Source of the DNA: JARBAK01 sp034472185
GTDB taxonomy: Bacteria > Pseudomonadota > Alphaproteobacteria > Rickettsiales > Midichloriaceae
Direction: 5' to 3'
NCBI GenBank assembly: GCA_034472185.1
Contig: JARBAK010000008.1
Span: 1-6,888, forward strand
Length of the DNA: 6,888 nucleotides
The notes below the pieces were generated by a model. It had not been told where the DNA came from and did no database searches. It worked only from the letters and a program-made list of their open reading frames with translations. Every line of letters starts with the position of its first letter. Position 1 is the first letter of the stretch. Below are positions 1 to 6,164 of this stretch, one piece after another. A program made the position numbers and the translations under genes.

Positions 1-34
1 CGATGCGTTGAAGCCATGATTTCGGGGGAAATTA

Positions 35-125
35 CTACTTCACAAATTGCCCTTGTTTATGTTTTTGTTCTTTACTTAACATACTAGTACTCTGGAGTTC
101 TGGTTGATGAAGTTGTAGTACGACT
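35..125 (-). pseudogene. Truncated third copy of the small gene: leader plus first codons
   Basis: On the minus strand an ATG at 80-82 begins a 15-codon frame, MLSKEQKHKQGQFVK, stopping at 35-37. The first six residues equal the start of the 4150 gene (MLSKEQ). The bases upstream of this ATG (83 to about 125) resemble the leader of that gene, sharing the TCATCAAC block followed by GAA and an AG-rich stretch before the ATG. After the first seven or so codons the similarity ends and the sequence runs into the flank that is also present at 5124-5185. It therefore looks like a small-gene start that was cut off by a deletion. It lies just downstream of the intact 156-620 copy in the same orientation, which suggests a former tandem pair. 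It is unlikely to make a functional protein. Confidence 0.6.
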
Positions 126-155
126 TACTATCACACCGTATTTCTCCCCTCGCTA

Positions 156-620
156 CTATTCGCAATATTCAGAAGATCCATGCGAAACAGAGCTATTCGT
201 CCCCAGCGTAGTATCAAGAGTAGAAGTGCTTATCTCTGATACTGAGGTAACATCAAGAAGAGAAGCACGTACCTCTGATAGAGCTTGGGGGATGGTTAGC
301 TCTTGTATTGCCTCACACATAAAAACATTCTCCTGCACACTTTGAGGTATAATTTTCGACGTACAGTCAAAAATGCTGCATAATTCTACAACATTATATG
401 CCAGCTCCATGTTTTGGATAACAGCAGGACATGCGTTTGCTACATCTGATAGCGATGGAACGTTATTAGCATCTCTGACAATAAACTCCAACACATCTCT
501 ACTTATTTCTCCTATCTTCGAACATAACTCGGGTATACTAGCCATAATTTTCTTAATAGTATCTATCCCTTCTTGAATTCTTTGTTCGTTTTGTTCTTTA
601 AGCTGATCTTTACTTAACAT
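156..620 (-). CDS. Conserved small protein of unknown function, copy A (154 aa)
   Basis: I do not recognise the family. The protein is a paralogue of the 149-aa product at 4150-4599, about 72% identical over the aligned length by hand count, with one five-residue insertion (residues 7-11) near the N-terminus. No signal peptide or membrane segment is visible. Residues 1-118 look largely helical, with conserved blocks LCSKIGEI, LEFIVRDA, PSLSDV, ELAYNVVEL and ALSEVRASLLD. The last 30 or so residues are rich in Ser and Thr and end in HGSSEYCE, identical in both copies. The ATG at 618-620 is preceded by AGAGG at good spacing. It is divergent from the decayed large gene at 701. Many differences between copies are conservative (I/V, D/E, K/E, L/F), which suggests both remain under selection. 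A role as partner, chaperone, immunity protein or regulator of the large protein is inference. Confidence 0.75.
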   Translation of the reverse strand: MLSKDQLKEQNEQRIQEGIDTIKKIMASIPELCSKIGEISRDVLEFIVRDANNVPSLSDVANACPAVIQNMELAYNVVELCSIFDCTSKIIPQSVQENVFMCEAIQELTIPQALSEVRASLLDVTSVSEISTSTLDTTLGTNSSVSHGSSEYCE

Positions 621-700
621 ATCAAACCTCTAGATTTTGAGTTGATAAATTGTACTGTTATAACAACAGTATTTTATGTTATAATAAATATAAAGGAGAA
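621..700. promoter_or_regulatory. Divergent promoter region of left arm, with 7-bp dyad at 653-671
   Basis: This 80-bp AT-rich gap separates the start codons of the small gene (minus) and the decayed large gene (plus), so it must have held both promoters. It contains a perfect inverted repeat, TACTGTT (653-659) and AACAGTA (665-671), with spacer ATAAC. A second palindrome, GTTATAAC, overlaps it at 657-664, and GTTATAA recurs at 678-684. The same place in the right-arm gap also has a 7-bp dyad. A repressor or activator site is plausible. The ribosome binding site AAGGAG at 693-698 precedes the ATG at 701. I cannot assign -10 and -35 boxes securely. Confidence 0.5.
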
Positions 701-2190
701 ATGTATAGTAAAGGCCACAAAGAAAATGTACCACCACTTGGTGAAATTTCATTTACCTTGGTTCTGAGTCTAATTTTAAGGAATTAGAAGGTATTTTACA
801 AGACAAAGTGGAAAAGCATAAGGGAGCATCAAAAAATGAAGGGAATCAAAAAGACTCTTTAGTGTATACCGAACAGCTCTTAATATATATAAAACAATGG
901 GCAATCCAGCCCTCAGTGTTAGCTAATAATATTAAAACATTTAAGGATCTAATAAACGCATACAAAGATCGTGAAGAAATAAAATTTCTGAAAACTTTAA
1001 TTGAATCCACGCAACAGCCAAAAATATATTTTGGAATGAAGGACAGAATAGACTGGCGTGGAGCGTCCGATGTTATATATGCAATAGATCTAAACATGCT
1101 ACGTATGCTAAGTCAGGCTAATATATACACAAAAAATTTTGAAAAACGGACTTTATAGCAACCTTTATACATGAGTTTCTTCATCGCTATGACTTTAAAA
1201 CCCCAGCCATACAAGATGTTTTCGAGAACCGATGCAAGAAAATAGAAGATGAATTTAATAGCATTAACGGGAGAGGCTTGGTCAATGGAAAAGTGGTCAC
1301 GAATTTGTCAATATGCTTAATAAGCGTATGAGTTCGATTGCTACAATTATGGAAAGTATAGAGCCTGGACAAATAAAGAGCTATATAAATAAGGTATCTT
1401 CAAAAGACTTTTCAAAGTTTGACGATGCAGTAAAGGAAGGTAAAGAATCCTTTCGGACTGTTATGTAAGATACAATAACAAACATTTATTCCACCGTTGC
1501 GTTCAAAGATGAAGTGGAATACTTGCGTGTCTTTTTATTTAATTTAACAGCTGCAGCAACAGATAAAAAAACGAAGAAGTGTTTACAGGAGAAGAGGGAA
1601 AGAAAGCGTTCAAGTTTTTACAGGAATTTTTTCGAGAATATCAGAAAGCTGCTAAGGACTCAGGATTGACCTTGCCTCAATTTCTTGAAGATGGAATTAC
1701 AGCTGTAAAGACAGCATATACTGAAGTGTCAAAAAAGATGCACTTGAAAAAAAAGAGTGCGCAAGAACTCAAACAGAAAGAAGAACAAAAATTTCAAGAA
1801 CTTCAAGCTCTGAAGGAGAAACAGAAATTGCAAAAACAACAATCCGATAAGAATGAAACTCAGAGCCTATCACAACAGCTTAAGCAATCTAATCAGTTCA
1901 AGGCAATACAGGAATATTGAAGAAAGAGACAGGTGAGCACTTTCCTGCACCCGATAAAAAAGTGAATAAACAAATCAAAAAGAGTGTAGAGCAAGAAAAA
2001 AATAGAGTGAATCAACAACAACAAAACAGTCAGCAGCAGCCGAAGGCGAACTACCATGAGATGACTAAATAAGTTAAGGCGTTCCTCAAAAAATATCAAC
2101 AGCAGACGGGAAGCACATTTGCCAAGAAGGAGGAAAAAAAGAGCAACAGAAAAACAACTCCAAAGGTTCCGGATGTCCTGGTAAATACTA
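701..2190 (+). pseudogene. Decayed copy of the HExxH large gene
   Basis: This is a broken paralogue of the gene at 2891-4072. ATG 701 has a good ribosome binding site but its frame (MYSKGHKENVPPLGEISFTL) stops at 785-787. Similarity then moves through frames: 750-1158 (containing VLANNIKTFKDL and QQPKIYFG), 1155-1320 (IATFIHEFLHRYD, motif at 1170-1184), 1290-1468 (HEFVNMLNKRM, stop TAA at 1466), 1469 to about 1570 after that stop in the same frame (NIYSTVAFKD), 1579-1920 (VFTGEEGKKAF to a coiled-coil tail), then 1920-2072 and on to about 2190. Several breaks fall in A runs. The first 40 or so residues of the intact copy are missing here. The tail after about 1735 is rich in K, E and Q (QELKQKEEQKFQELQALKEK, later Q runs) and ends in NNSKGSG, matching the relic tail of the other copy. 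The frame at 1579 could yield a 113-aa fragment, but nothing suggests it is used. Confidence 0.85.
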
Positions 2191-2289
2191 AATCCCTCAT
2201 ATATCAAAAAATACGTTTTCAGCCATTATACGAGCAATGTGGGGGACGGTATCATGACTAGATTTTAGTTGAGCATTTTGTAGTTAATA

Positions 2290-2893
2290 TTAGTTCAAAA
2301 GGATCCAAGGAGTGTATCTTACTAATCTTTCTATGTGCTTCTCCAATTTTTCTGTCCAACTACTTGCTCTCTCATGTGTCGATGTGTTGAAACCTTTGTG
2401 GTTGTATTGCTGCCTCGTTACTTCCTCCTTGGTGTACGGCCCTAATATTAGCTTCTCATTTGGAGTTGAAGAAGCTACTCCTTGATGTGCTTTTTGTTTC
2501 TTATCAAATTGTTTTTTGGCATTTTGTTTGATCCAGAGCTATCAGTAGGGAGATTACCCATATATACGTCTGATTTTTTACGGAACGCAGATAATTTAAT
2601 ACTTACGTATTCCTACCTCCGGAACCTTTGGAATTGTTTTCCTGTGGAGTTTTTCGTTGGTTCTCTAATTTTTGGACAAAGGTGGGCTCCTTCTGTGGCT
2701 GCTCTATATTATTGGCAAATGTGCTCTCCTGCTGGTGCTGTTGTTCATATTGAGATGTCCATAAATCATCTTGTTGCTGATTAAGTTTTACTTTTTTGTT
2801 AAGTGTGTCCCCCGTTGGGCCGTCAGAGAAGCGCGAAAGTTTTCCACCTGGCCGTACATTACTTTGCTGTTGCCACTGAATCCATAACCCTTA
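2290..2893 (-). pseudogene. Detached C-terminal tail of the right-arm large gene
   Basis: After the TAA at 2891-2893 the same minus-strand frame stays open for 95 more codons to a TAA at 2603-2605. This stretch contains WIQWQQQSN, TGDTLNKKVKLNQQQ, YEQQQHQQESTFA and ends NNSKGSGGRNT. It matches the tail of the left-arm pseudogene (TGEHFPAPDKKV, QQQTGSTFA, NNSKGSG). A second piece in another frame, 2290-2538, reads KKQFDKKQKAHQG, LILGPYTKEEVTRQQY, and SSWTEKLEKHIERLVR before a stop at 2290-2292. It looks protein-like and probably is the original C-terminus after a frameshift. So the ancestral protein was likely near 550-600 residues with a polar, Q-rich tail. Whether read-through or a separate start expresses any of it cannot be told. 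Confidence 0.6.
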
Positions 2894-4072
2894 TTGAAAG
2901 ACTCTTATATATGCATCCTCTACAGCCTTTATACCTTCTTTAAGAAACGTAGGTAAAGTCAATTCAGATTCTTCAGCAGCCTTTTCATATTTAGCAAAAA
3001 AATTCTTTAAAAAAGCAAATTCTTTCAGTCCCTCTCCTGTAAACACTTCTTTGTTTTTTTCAGCAACAGCAATCAGTGCAGTTGTAAACTTTGTTTCGCA
3101 ATTATTTTTAAATGCGACTTCAGAGCAAATATTCGGTATTATTTCTCTTATAAATTTCTCAAAGGACTTTCTACCAGCCTCTATCGTGAGAGCAAAATAC
3201 TTCAGAGGGTCAATCTTCGCTGATACTTTTATCTCTTTCATATAACCCTCTCTCCATCCGGGCTTAATACCCTCCATGATTTTAGAAATTTGCTCCATTT
3301 TCTTATTAAGCATATTACAAAACATTTCAGCTTTATCTTTATCCCCTATGTTTTTGTTGATATGAGCCTGCAAATCATTCGCTACATTTTGACAGTGCTC
3401 ACTGAAAAATACTTCTAACTTTTTAGTGTCATATCTATGGAGAAATTCATGTGAAATATCTGCTATCACATTCTTCTCATATTCTTCTTGATTCATATTC
3501 ACGATAGGAGATCTGATGTATCGTATTCTTTTATCAACATCTGTGACAACGATATCTTTCACTGGATTATAACGAGCACTTGAATTCCTATCATCTGTTG
3601 CTCCGAAATATATTACCGGTCTTTCTATAGATTTAATCAATTGTTTCGAAAAACCTTTAACACCTGCATCTTCATATTTTTCCATTACATCCTTCAATGT
3701 TTTAATATTATCATCGAGAATCTTAGTAACTGCTTTTTGATAAAATAATCGTATGTAATTTGCGTCTTTTTTAAACCGAGTATCGATTCCTTTTGATAAA
3801 AAATCGTATTTTTTTCCGTAAAGTTCTTTATATATGCTTTTCTGCTCTTCAATTCGATCTTTGCCCTCTTTAATAACATCCTCAAGATTGAAATAGGACG
3901 CTAGGTTAAGACGAAATGTAATTTCACCTAATCCTGATATGTTTTTTTGTTTTTTTTCAATAGGTTCATAACTCTTTTCAAAATCCCCAAGACTTATCCC
4001 TGACTTTTCATAGTCGTCCTTCAATTCTTCCAACGTCTTGCCCTCCCAAGATTTCTTTCCTCCTTCCAACAT
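2891..4072 (-). CDS. Putative HExxH-type zinc metallopeptidase-like protein (393 aa)
   Basis: The protein is charged and helical with no visible signal peptide or membrane segment, so it is cytoplasmic or secreted by a non-Sec route. It carries HEFLH at residues 208-212 inside DISHEFLHRYD. In HExxH families the two His bind zinc and the Glu is catalytic; the third ligand is often a Glu in a downstream helix, and E249 in AEMFCNML is the best candidate. The decayed paralogue retains HEFLHRYD and EFVNML. Other blocks shared with it are LGEI (48-51), DNIKTLKD (121-128), PVIYFG (152-157), CSEVAFK (316-322), KEVFTGEG (341-348) and LTLPTFLKEG (371-380). The start is ATG 4070-4072 with only a weak upstream GGTAG. 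It is divergent from the small gene at 4150. Translation ends at TAA 2891-2893, but the frame stays open beyond, so this copy is probably truncated. I do not recognise a named family; an effector or toxin role is inference. Confidence 0.8.
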   Translation of the reverse strand: MLEGGKKSWEGKTLEELKDDYEKSGISLGDFEKSYEPIEKKQKNISGLGEITFRLNLASYFNLEDVIKEGKDRIEEQKSIYKELYGKKYDFLSKGIDTRFKKDANYIRLFYQKAVTKILDDNIKTLKDVMEKYEDAGVKGFSKQLIKSIERPVIYFGATDDRNSSARYNPVKDIVVTDVDKRIRYIRSPIVNMNQEEYEKNVIADISHEFLHRYDTKKLEVFFSEHCQNVANDLQAHINKNIGDKDKAEMFCNMLNKKMEQISKIMEGIKPGWREGYMKEIKVSAKIDPLKYFALTIEAGRKSFEKFIREIIPNICSEVAFKNNCETKFTTALIAVAEKNKEVFTGEGLKEFAFLKNFFAKYEKAAEESELTLPTFLKEGIKAVEDAYIRVFQ

Positions 4073-4149
4073 ATTTACTACCGCAAAAAATACTGTTACT
4101 ATAAATTAAATATAGTACAGCCTCATCAACTCGAAATCTAGGATTTAAT
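4073..4149. promoter_or_regulatory. Divergent promoter region of right arm, with 7-bp dyad at 4097-4117
   Basis: This 77-bp gap lies between the starts of the HExxH gene (minus) and the small gene (plus). It contains a perfect inverted repeat TACTATA (4097-4103) and TATAGTA (4111-4117) around AATTAAA. The AACAGTATTTT block (minus-strand sense) is shared with the left-arm gap, as is the block before the small gene (TCATCAACTCGAAATCTAG here). AGGAT at 4140-4144 is the likely ribosome binding site for the small gene. Both promoters must lie here; AT-rich hexamers are abundant, so specific -10 and -35 boxes cannot be chosen by eye. Confidence 0.5.
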
Positions 4150-4599
4150 ATGTTAAGCAAAGAACAAGAACAGAGGGTTCAAAAAGGCGTAGACGATATC
4201 AAGAAAATTATGACTACTATCCCTAAGTTATGTTCCAAGATTGGAGAAATAGACCAGAACATACTGGAATTTATTGTTAGAGATGCTAGTAATATTCCTT
4301 CACTATCAGATGTAATACAGGCATATCCTACTATTGCTGAAAATAGAGAGTTGGCATACAATGTTGTAGAATTATACGGAATTTTTGATTTTACATCAGA
4401 AATGATACCTACAAACGTACGAGAGAATGGTTATTTATGTTTAGCAATAAAAGAGATAACCATCCCCGAAGCTCTATCAGAAGTACGTGCTTCTCTTCTT
4501 GATACAACATCAGTATCGGAAGTAAGCACTTCCACTTTTGATACTACGTTTGGCACAAATAGTTCTGTTTTGCATGGATCTTCTGAATATTGCGAATAG
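4150..4599 (+). CDS. Conserved small protein of unknown function, copy B (149 aa)
   Basis: This is the paralogue of the 154-aa product at 156-620. The ATG follows AGGAT by six bases. No known motif, signal peptide or membrane helix is seen. Conserved blocks are LCSKIGEI (27-34), LEFIVRDA (39-46), PSLSDV (50-55), ELAYNVVEL (67-75) and EALSEVRASLLD (107-118). The last 31 residues (119-149) hold about 15 Ser or Thr and end HGSSEYCE. The region 1-118 is probably an all-helical domain and the tail disordered. It is divergent from the HExxH gene, with which it was duplicated as a unit. Copy A stayed open although its neighbouring large gene decayed, so the small protein has a role that does not need the adjacent large gene, or it acts on the remaining one in trans. 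The function is unknown. Confidence 0.75.
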   Translation: MLSKEQEQRVQKGVDDIKKIMTTIPKLCSKIGEIDQNILEFIVRDASNIPSLSDVIQAYPTIAENRELAYNVVELYGIFDFTSEMIPTNVRENGYLCLAIKEITIPEALSEVRASLLDTTSVSEVSTSTFDTTFGTNSSVLHGSSEYCE

Positions 4600-4638
4600 T
4601 AGGAACGAGTGGTGCAAGAAAAGAGCAAGAAGTAAGTT

Positions 4639-4665
4639 CGTATCTTAGGCCCCTTAGTTGATACG
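4639..4665. other. Imperfect hairpin downstream of small gene B
   Basis: CGTATC (4639-4644) and GATACG (4660-4665) are perfect inverse partners, with an inner AGG/CCT pairing. It lies 40 bases after the small-gene stop, the right place for a terminator or 3' processing hairpin, but there is no T run after it on the plus strand. A rho-independent terminator is therefore not supported. Confidence 0.25.
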
Positions 4666-4689
4666 ATATGTGCGATATGGGGAAAATAA

Positions 4690-4821
4690 GTATCACTTCT
4701 GCCTAACAACGAAGAAGAACTTCGGGAGAATAAGTGTGTACTACTTTTATTAATAAGAGACCGAATTGAGCGTTTTTTGGATGCGCAAGCGTATGAAGCG
4801 AGGTTATTAGCTAACAGATAA
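4690..4821 (+). other. Short open frame, possible gene remnant in the outer spacer
   Basis: The plus-strand frame reads NNEEELRENK, then LLLLIRDRIERFLDAQAYEA and stops at 4819-4821. The composition is protein-like and helical, but there is no ATG or GTG start in a good context. A second open piece, about 4850-4939 (LLNEELRHWCIERSSL), follows in a different frame. Both may be remains of a decayed gene in the right-arm spacer that the left arm has lost. No family is recognised, and chance cannot be excluded. Confidence 0.2.
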
Positions 4822-4946
4822 AAACCTGAGGGAGTGGATGAATATTGCTTCTATTAGCAACGCAGCTGCTTAATGAGGAGCTGAGGCATTGGTGTATTGA
4901 GCGTAGCTCACTTACTTTTGTAAAACTGATAACGGTGTAAAACATA

Positions 4947-5144
4947 GTGTCCTTACCTTTACTAGCTGCTGATAACACAGCCGCTTGTTTTTTGTCTAAG
5001 GTGATGAGTATCTTTACTCTTTTTGATGGGAGAAGATTTGGGCCTGCTGGATATGAGTGTGTTCTTGGTTCTGTTATAGTGCTCAGCTGTTTCTGCCTAC
5101 AGCATTACCCAAAGTTCGTAAATATAAACAAGGGCAATTTGTGA
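4947..5144 (+). CDS. Doubtful 65-aa hydrophobic open frame
   Basis: The frame starts at a GTG without a convincing ribosome binding site. It has one likely membrane segment near the C-terminus (ECVLGSVIVLSCFCL) after a GRRFGPAGY stretch. That pattern could be the last helix of a membrane transporter, for example of the major facilitator type, so this may be the 3' remnant of a lost gene, not a complete one. Its last codons (NINKGNL) lie in the flank that is shared with bases 37-60, where the matching frame is not conserved. That argues against a functional product. Identity and reality are both uncertain. Confidence 0.2.
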   Translation: MSLPLLAADNTAACFLSKVMSIFTLFDGRRFGPAGYECVLGSVIVLSCFCLQHYPKFVNINKGNL

Positions 5145-5185
5145 AGTTGTAATTCTCTACCCAAAATAATGGCCTCAGCGCATCG

Positions 5186-5440
5186 AGAACGAATCACGCG
5201 TTATTTAAGCCTTCGCTTCACCACATAAAACAACTTACAAAATTCCAGGCATTTGATAAAATATTGTATTTTTACTTAATTGTTTTGCAAAGTGTAAGAG
5301 GTAATTTGTGATCATGTGTAAAAAGCCAATCAAACTCGGAGATAGGCATTTCTCTGCGAGGTATATTATAGCTTCATGCTCTGCAGATAATCATGACTAG
5401 TTACAATCCTTTTAGTATCTATAAAAATCTTAGATTCCTC
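5186..5440. other. Gene-free stretch
   Basis: I see no gene, RNA or clear repeat here. There are only short open frames without start codons, such as one from about 5168 to 5308 containing KQLTKFQAFDKILYFYLIVL. It begins right at the outer edge of the shared inverted flank. Confidence 0.4.
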
Positions 5441-5446
5441 CAATTT

Positions 5447-5552
5447 TGTCCTACATTTGTCCGCCATGCTTTTGCAGTATCTATGCGGCTTTGAGAGGAT
5501 TGTCCTACATTTGTATGACAATCGTGTTTTTTTGTAGGACAGATGTAGGACA
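5447..5552. repeat. Cluster of 14-bp repeats with hairpin potential
   Basis: TGTCCTACATTTGT occurs at 5447-5460 and again at 5501-5514. Its inverse with one change, ACAGATGTAGGACA, is at 5539-5552, preceded by a half copy GTAGGACA at 5534-5541. The second and third copies could pair as a 14-bp stem with one mismatch around a 24-base loop. A smaller stem, ATTGTC (5499-5504) with GACAAT (5517-5522), is nested in it. This resembles a short palindromic intergenic element. A minus-strand open frame (5419-5682) runs through the cluster and translates the repeat twice as TNVGQ; it starts at TTG without a ribosome binding site and is probably not a gene. Confidence 0.55.
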
Positions 5553-5644
5553 TGGAAGAGCCCAATAATCCGCCATTACATAAAATAAGAAAAACAACGA
5601 TAGTTGCTATAGGTGTACATCCTTTCTTCAGCTCAGCTGTAACT

Positions 5645-5770
5645 TTAAGATGTGAATTTTGCATCATTAGCGATACTAACAACTACCGCTCCTTCAGCAC
5701 CTAAAAGCCCTACTGACGAGTGAAGTTGTGAAAGCAAGTCGGTATTATCATTGGCATGCACTTCCACACT
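5645..5770 (-). other. Short protein-like open frame, possible gene remnant
   Basis: On the minus strand the frame from a possible GTG at 5765-5767 reads VEVHANDNTDLLSQLHSSVG, then LLGAEGAVVVSIANDAKFTS, and stops at 5645-5647. The composition is unusually protein-like for such a short frame, but it has no clear ribosome binding site and I do not recognise it. The 22-bp direct repeat at 5705-5726 lies inside it and encodes LHSSVGL. The second repeat copy at 5846-5867 can be read the same way but is followed by different residues. It may be the 3' end of a gene disrupted by the repeat or by deletion. Confidence 0.25.
5705..5726 (+). repeat. 22-bp direct repeat, copy 1
   Basis: AAGCCCTACTG followed by ACGAGTGAAGT is repeated exactly at 5846-5867. 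The unit spacing is 141 bases, and the 119 bases between the copies are not repeated. Outside the 22 bases the sequences differ at once, so this is a discrete short element or a duplication scar. Confidence 0.7.
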
Positions 5771-5845
5771 TTAAAATAGCCGTTACTTTGCGTTGTATCA
5801 GTATATCAAAAAAGCCAGTATAATATACGCCTCGATATCAGGCAC

Positions 5846-5867
5846 AAGCCCTACTGACGAGTGAAGT
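5846..5867 (+). repeat. 22-bp direct repeat, copy 2
   Basis: This is an exact copy of 5705-5726 in the same orientation, just upstream of the PemK/MazF-like remnant. Two copies bracketing a 119-base segment could be the target duplication or recombination scar of an inserted piece, but the bracketed segment shows no terminal inverted repeats. Confidence 0.7.
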
Positions 5868-5875
5868 ATTGGTTG

Positions 5876-5897
5876 ACCATATTGGTATATATATGGT
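5876..5897. promoter_or_regulatory. Possible operator dyad before the toxin remnant
   Basis: ACCATAT (5876-5882) and ATATGGT (5891-5897) are perfect inverse partners with an 8-base spacer. The dyad lies at the 5' side of the PemK/MazF-like remnant, where toxin-antitoxin operons often have palindromic operators. AT-rich sequence makes chance palindromes common. Confidence 0.25.
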
Positions 5898-6135
5898 ATA
5901 TTAGTAGAACAATTACCAACTTTAAATATCGATAAAACTAATGAATTTATGGCCATAATTATGGAAGCACGATTATGTTATATCTAATATCGAATCAAGC
6001 GGCTTACCAGTGAGATCGATTATAAGACTCAAAATTTTTACTCTAGATAATAGGTTCATCACCAAGAAAATTGGTACACTCTCTAAAGATGATATATCGC
6101 ATTTTAAGGGAATGTTGAGCTTGACTTTGGATTAA
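5877..6135 (+). pseudogene. Remnant of a PemK/MazF-family endoribonuclease toxin
   Basis: The 3' part is clear in one frame (5965-6135): HDYVISNIESSGLPV, SIIRLKIFTLDNRFI, TKKIGTLSKDDISHFKGML, stop TAA at 6133-6135. The S-x-I-R-x-x-x-I-F-T-L-D run followed by KKIGxLSKDD is the usual C-terminal pattern of PemK/MazF mRNA interferases. The preceding piece, in a different frame (5877-5999), reads TLNIDKTNEFMAIIM and corresponds to the central strand of such toxins, so a frameshift lies near 5960-5965. The N-terminal part with the usual start and R-P residues is not recognisable. No antitoxin gene is visible beside it. It is a dead toxin, identified by pattern recall and not by a search. Confidence 0.5.
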
Positions 6136-6164
6136 CAGCTTTAAGCTTTCGCACAGAAAATCTA

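Larger units (their letters stand above)
1..2190. repeat. Left arm of large inverted duplication
   Basis: This arm matches, in reverse orientation, the right arm at about 2603-5185. It holds an intact small gene (156-620, minus), a divergent promoter region and a decayed large gene (701-2190, plus). The outermost flank also matches: bases 37-60 are the exact reverse complement of 5124-5147, and similarity runs on to base 1, so the duplicated segment probably continues to the left of the window. Compared with the right arm, the outer part is shorter: about 95 bases lie between the small gene and the shared flank, against about 525 on the right. Divergence is high enough that this is an old duplication. 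Confidence 0.8.
2603..5185. repeat. Right arm of large inverted duplication
   Basis: This arm is the inverted counterpart of 1-2190. Order from the centre outwards is large gene tail, HExxH large gene (minus), divergent promoter, small gene (plus), then a longer outer spacer and the shared flank at 5124-5185. The 24 bases at 5124-5147 are an exact reverse complement of 37-60. Protein-level similarity of both genes and conserved blocks in the promoter region (for example the AACAGTATTTT block upstream of the large gene) support common origin. Because the small and large genes keep the same relative order on both sides, the whole module was copied, not single genes. Confidence 0.8.

Noticed and set aside
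373..576. Plus-strand open frame within small gene A, and the similar one at 4179-4361 within small gene B
   Set aside because: Both are antisense shadows of the small genes; their mutual similarity follows from the duplication.
1893..2207. 104-codon minus-strand open frame with hydrophobic, Leu-rich translation
   Set aside because: It is antisense to the K/E/Q-rich tail of the left-arm pseudogene; the apparent membrane character comes from reading that tail backwards.
2482..2784. 100-codon plus-strand open frame
   Set aside because: It is antisense to the tail relic of the HExxH gene, whose sequence is matched by the other copy. The plus-strand translation is rich in aromatic residues, as expected from the antisense of a Q-rich stretch.
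4639..4665. Rho-independent terminator of small gene B
   Set aside because: The stem is interrupted and no T run follows, so it is listed only as a hairpin.
4431..4709. 92-codon minus-strand open frame overlapping the end of small gene B
   Set aside because: Most of it is antisense to the conserved C-terminus of the small gene, and there is no start signal or recognisable motif.
5419..5682. 87-codon minus-strand open frame with a hydrophobic stretch
   Set aside because: It starts at TTG without a ribosome binding site, and a large share of it is the translated 14-bp repeat cluster. A hydrophobic peptide cannot be fully excluded.
5705..5867. Possible CRISPR from the 22-bp repeats
   Set aside because: There are only two copies, the 119-base spacer is far too long, and no cas gene is visible.
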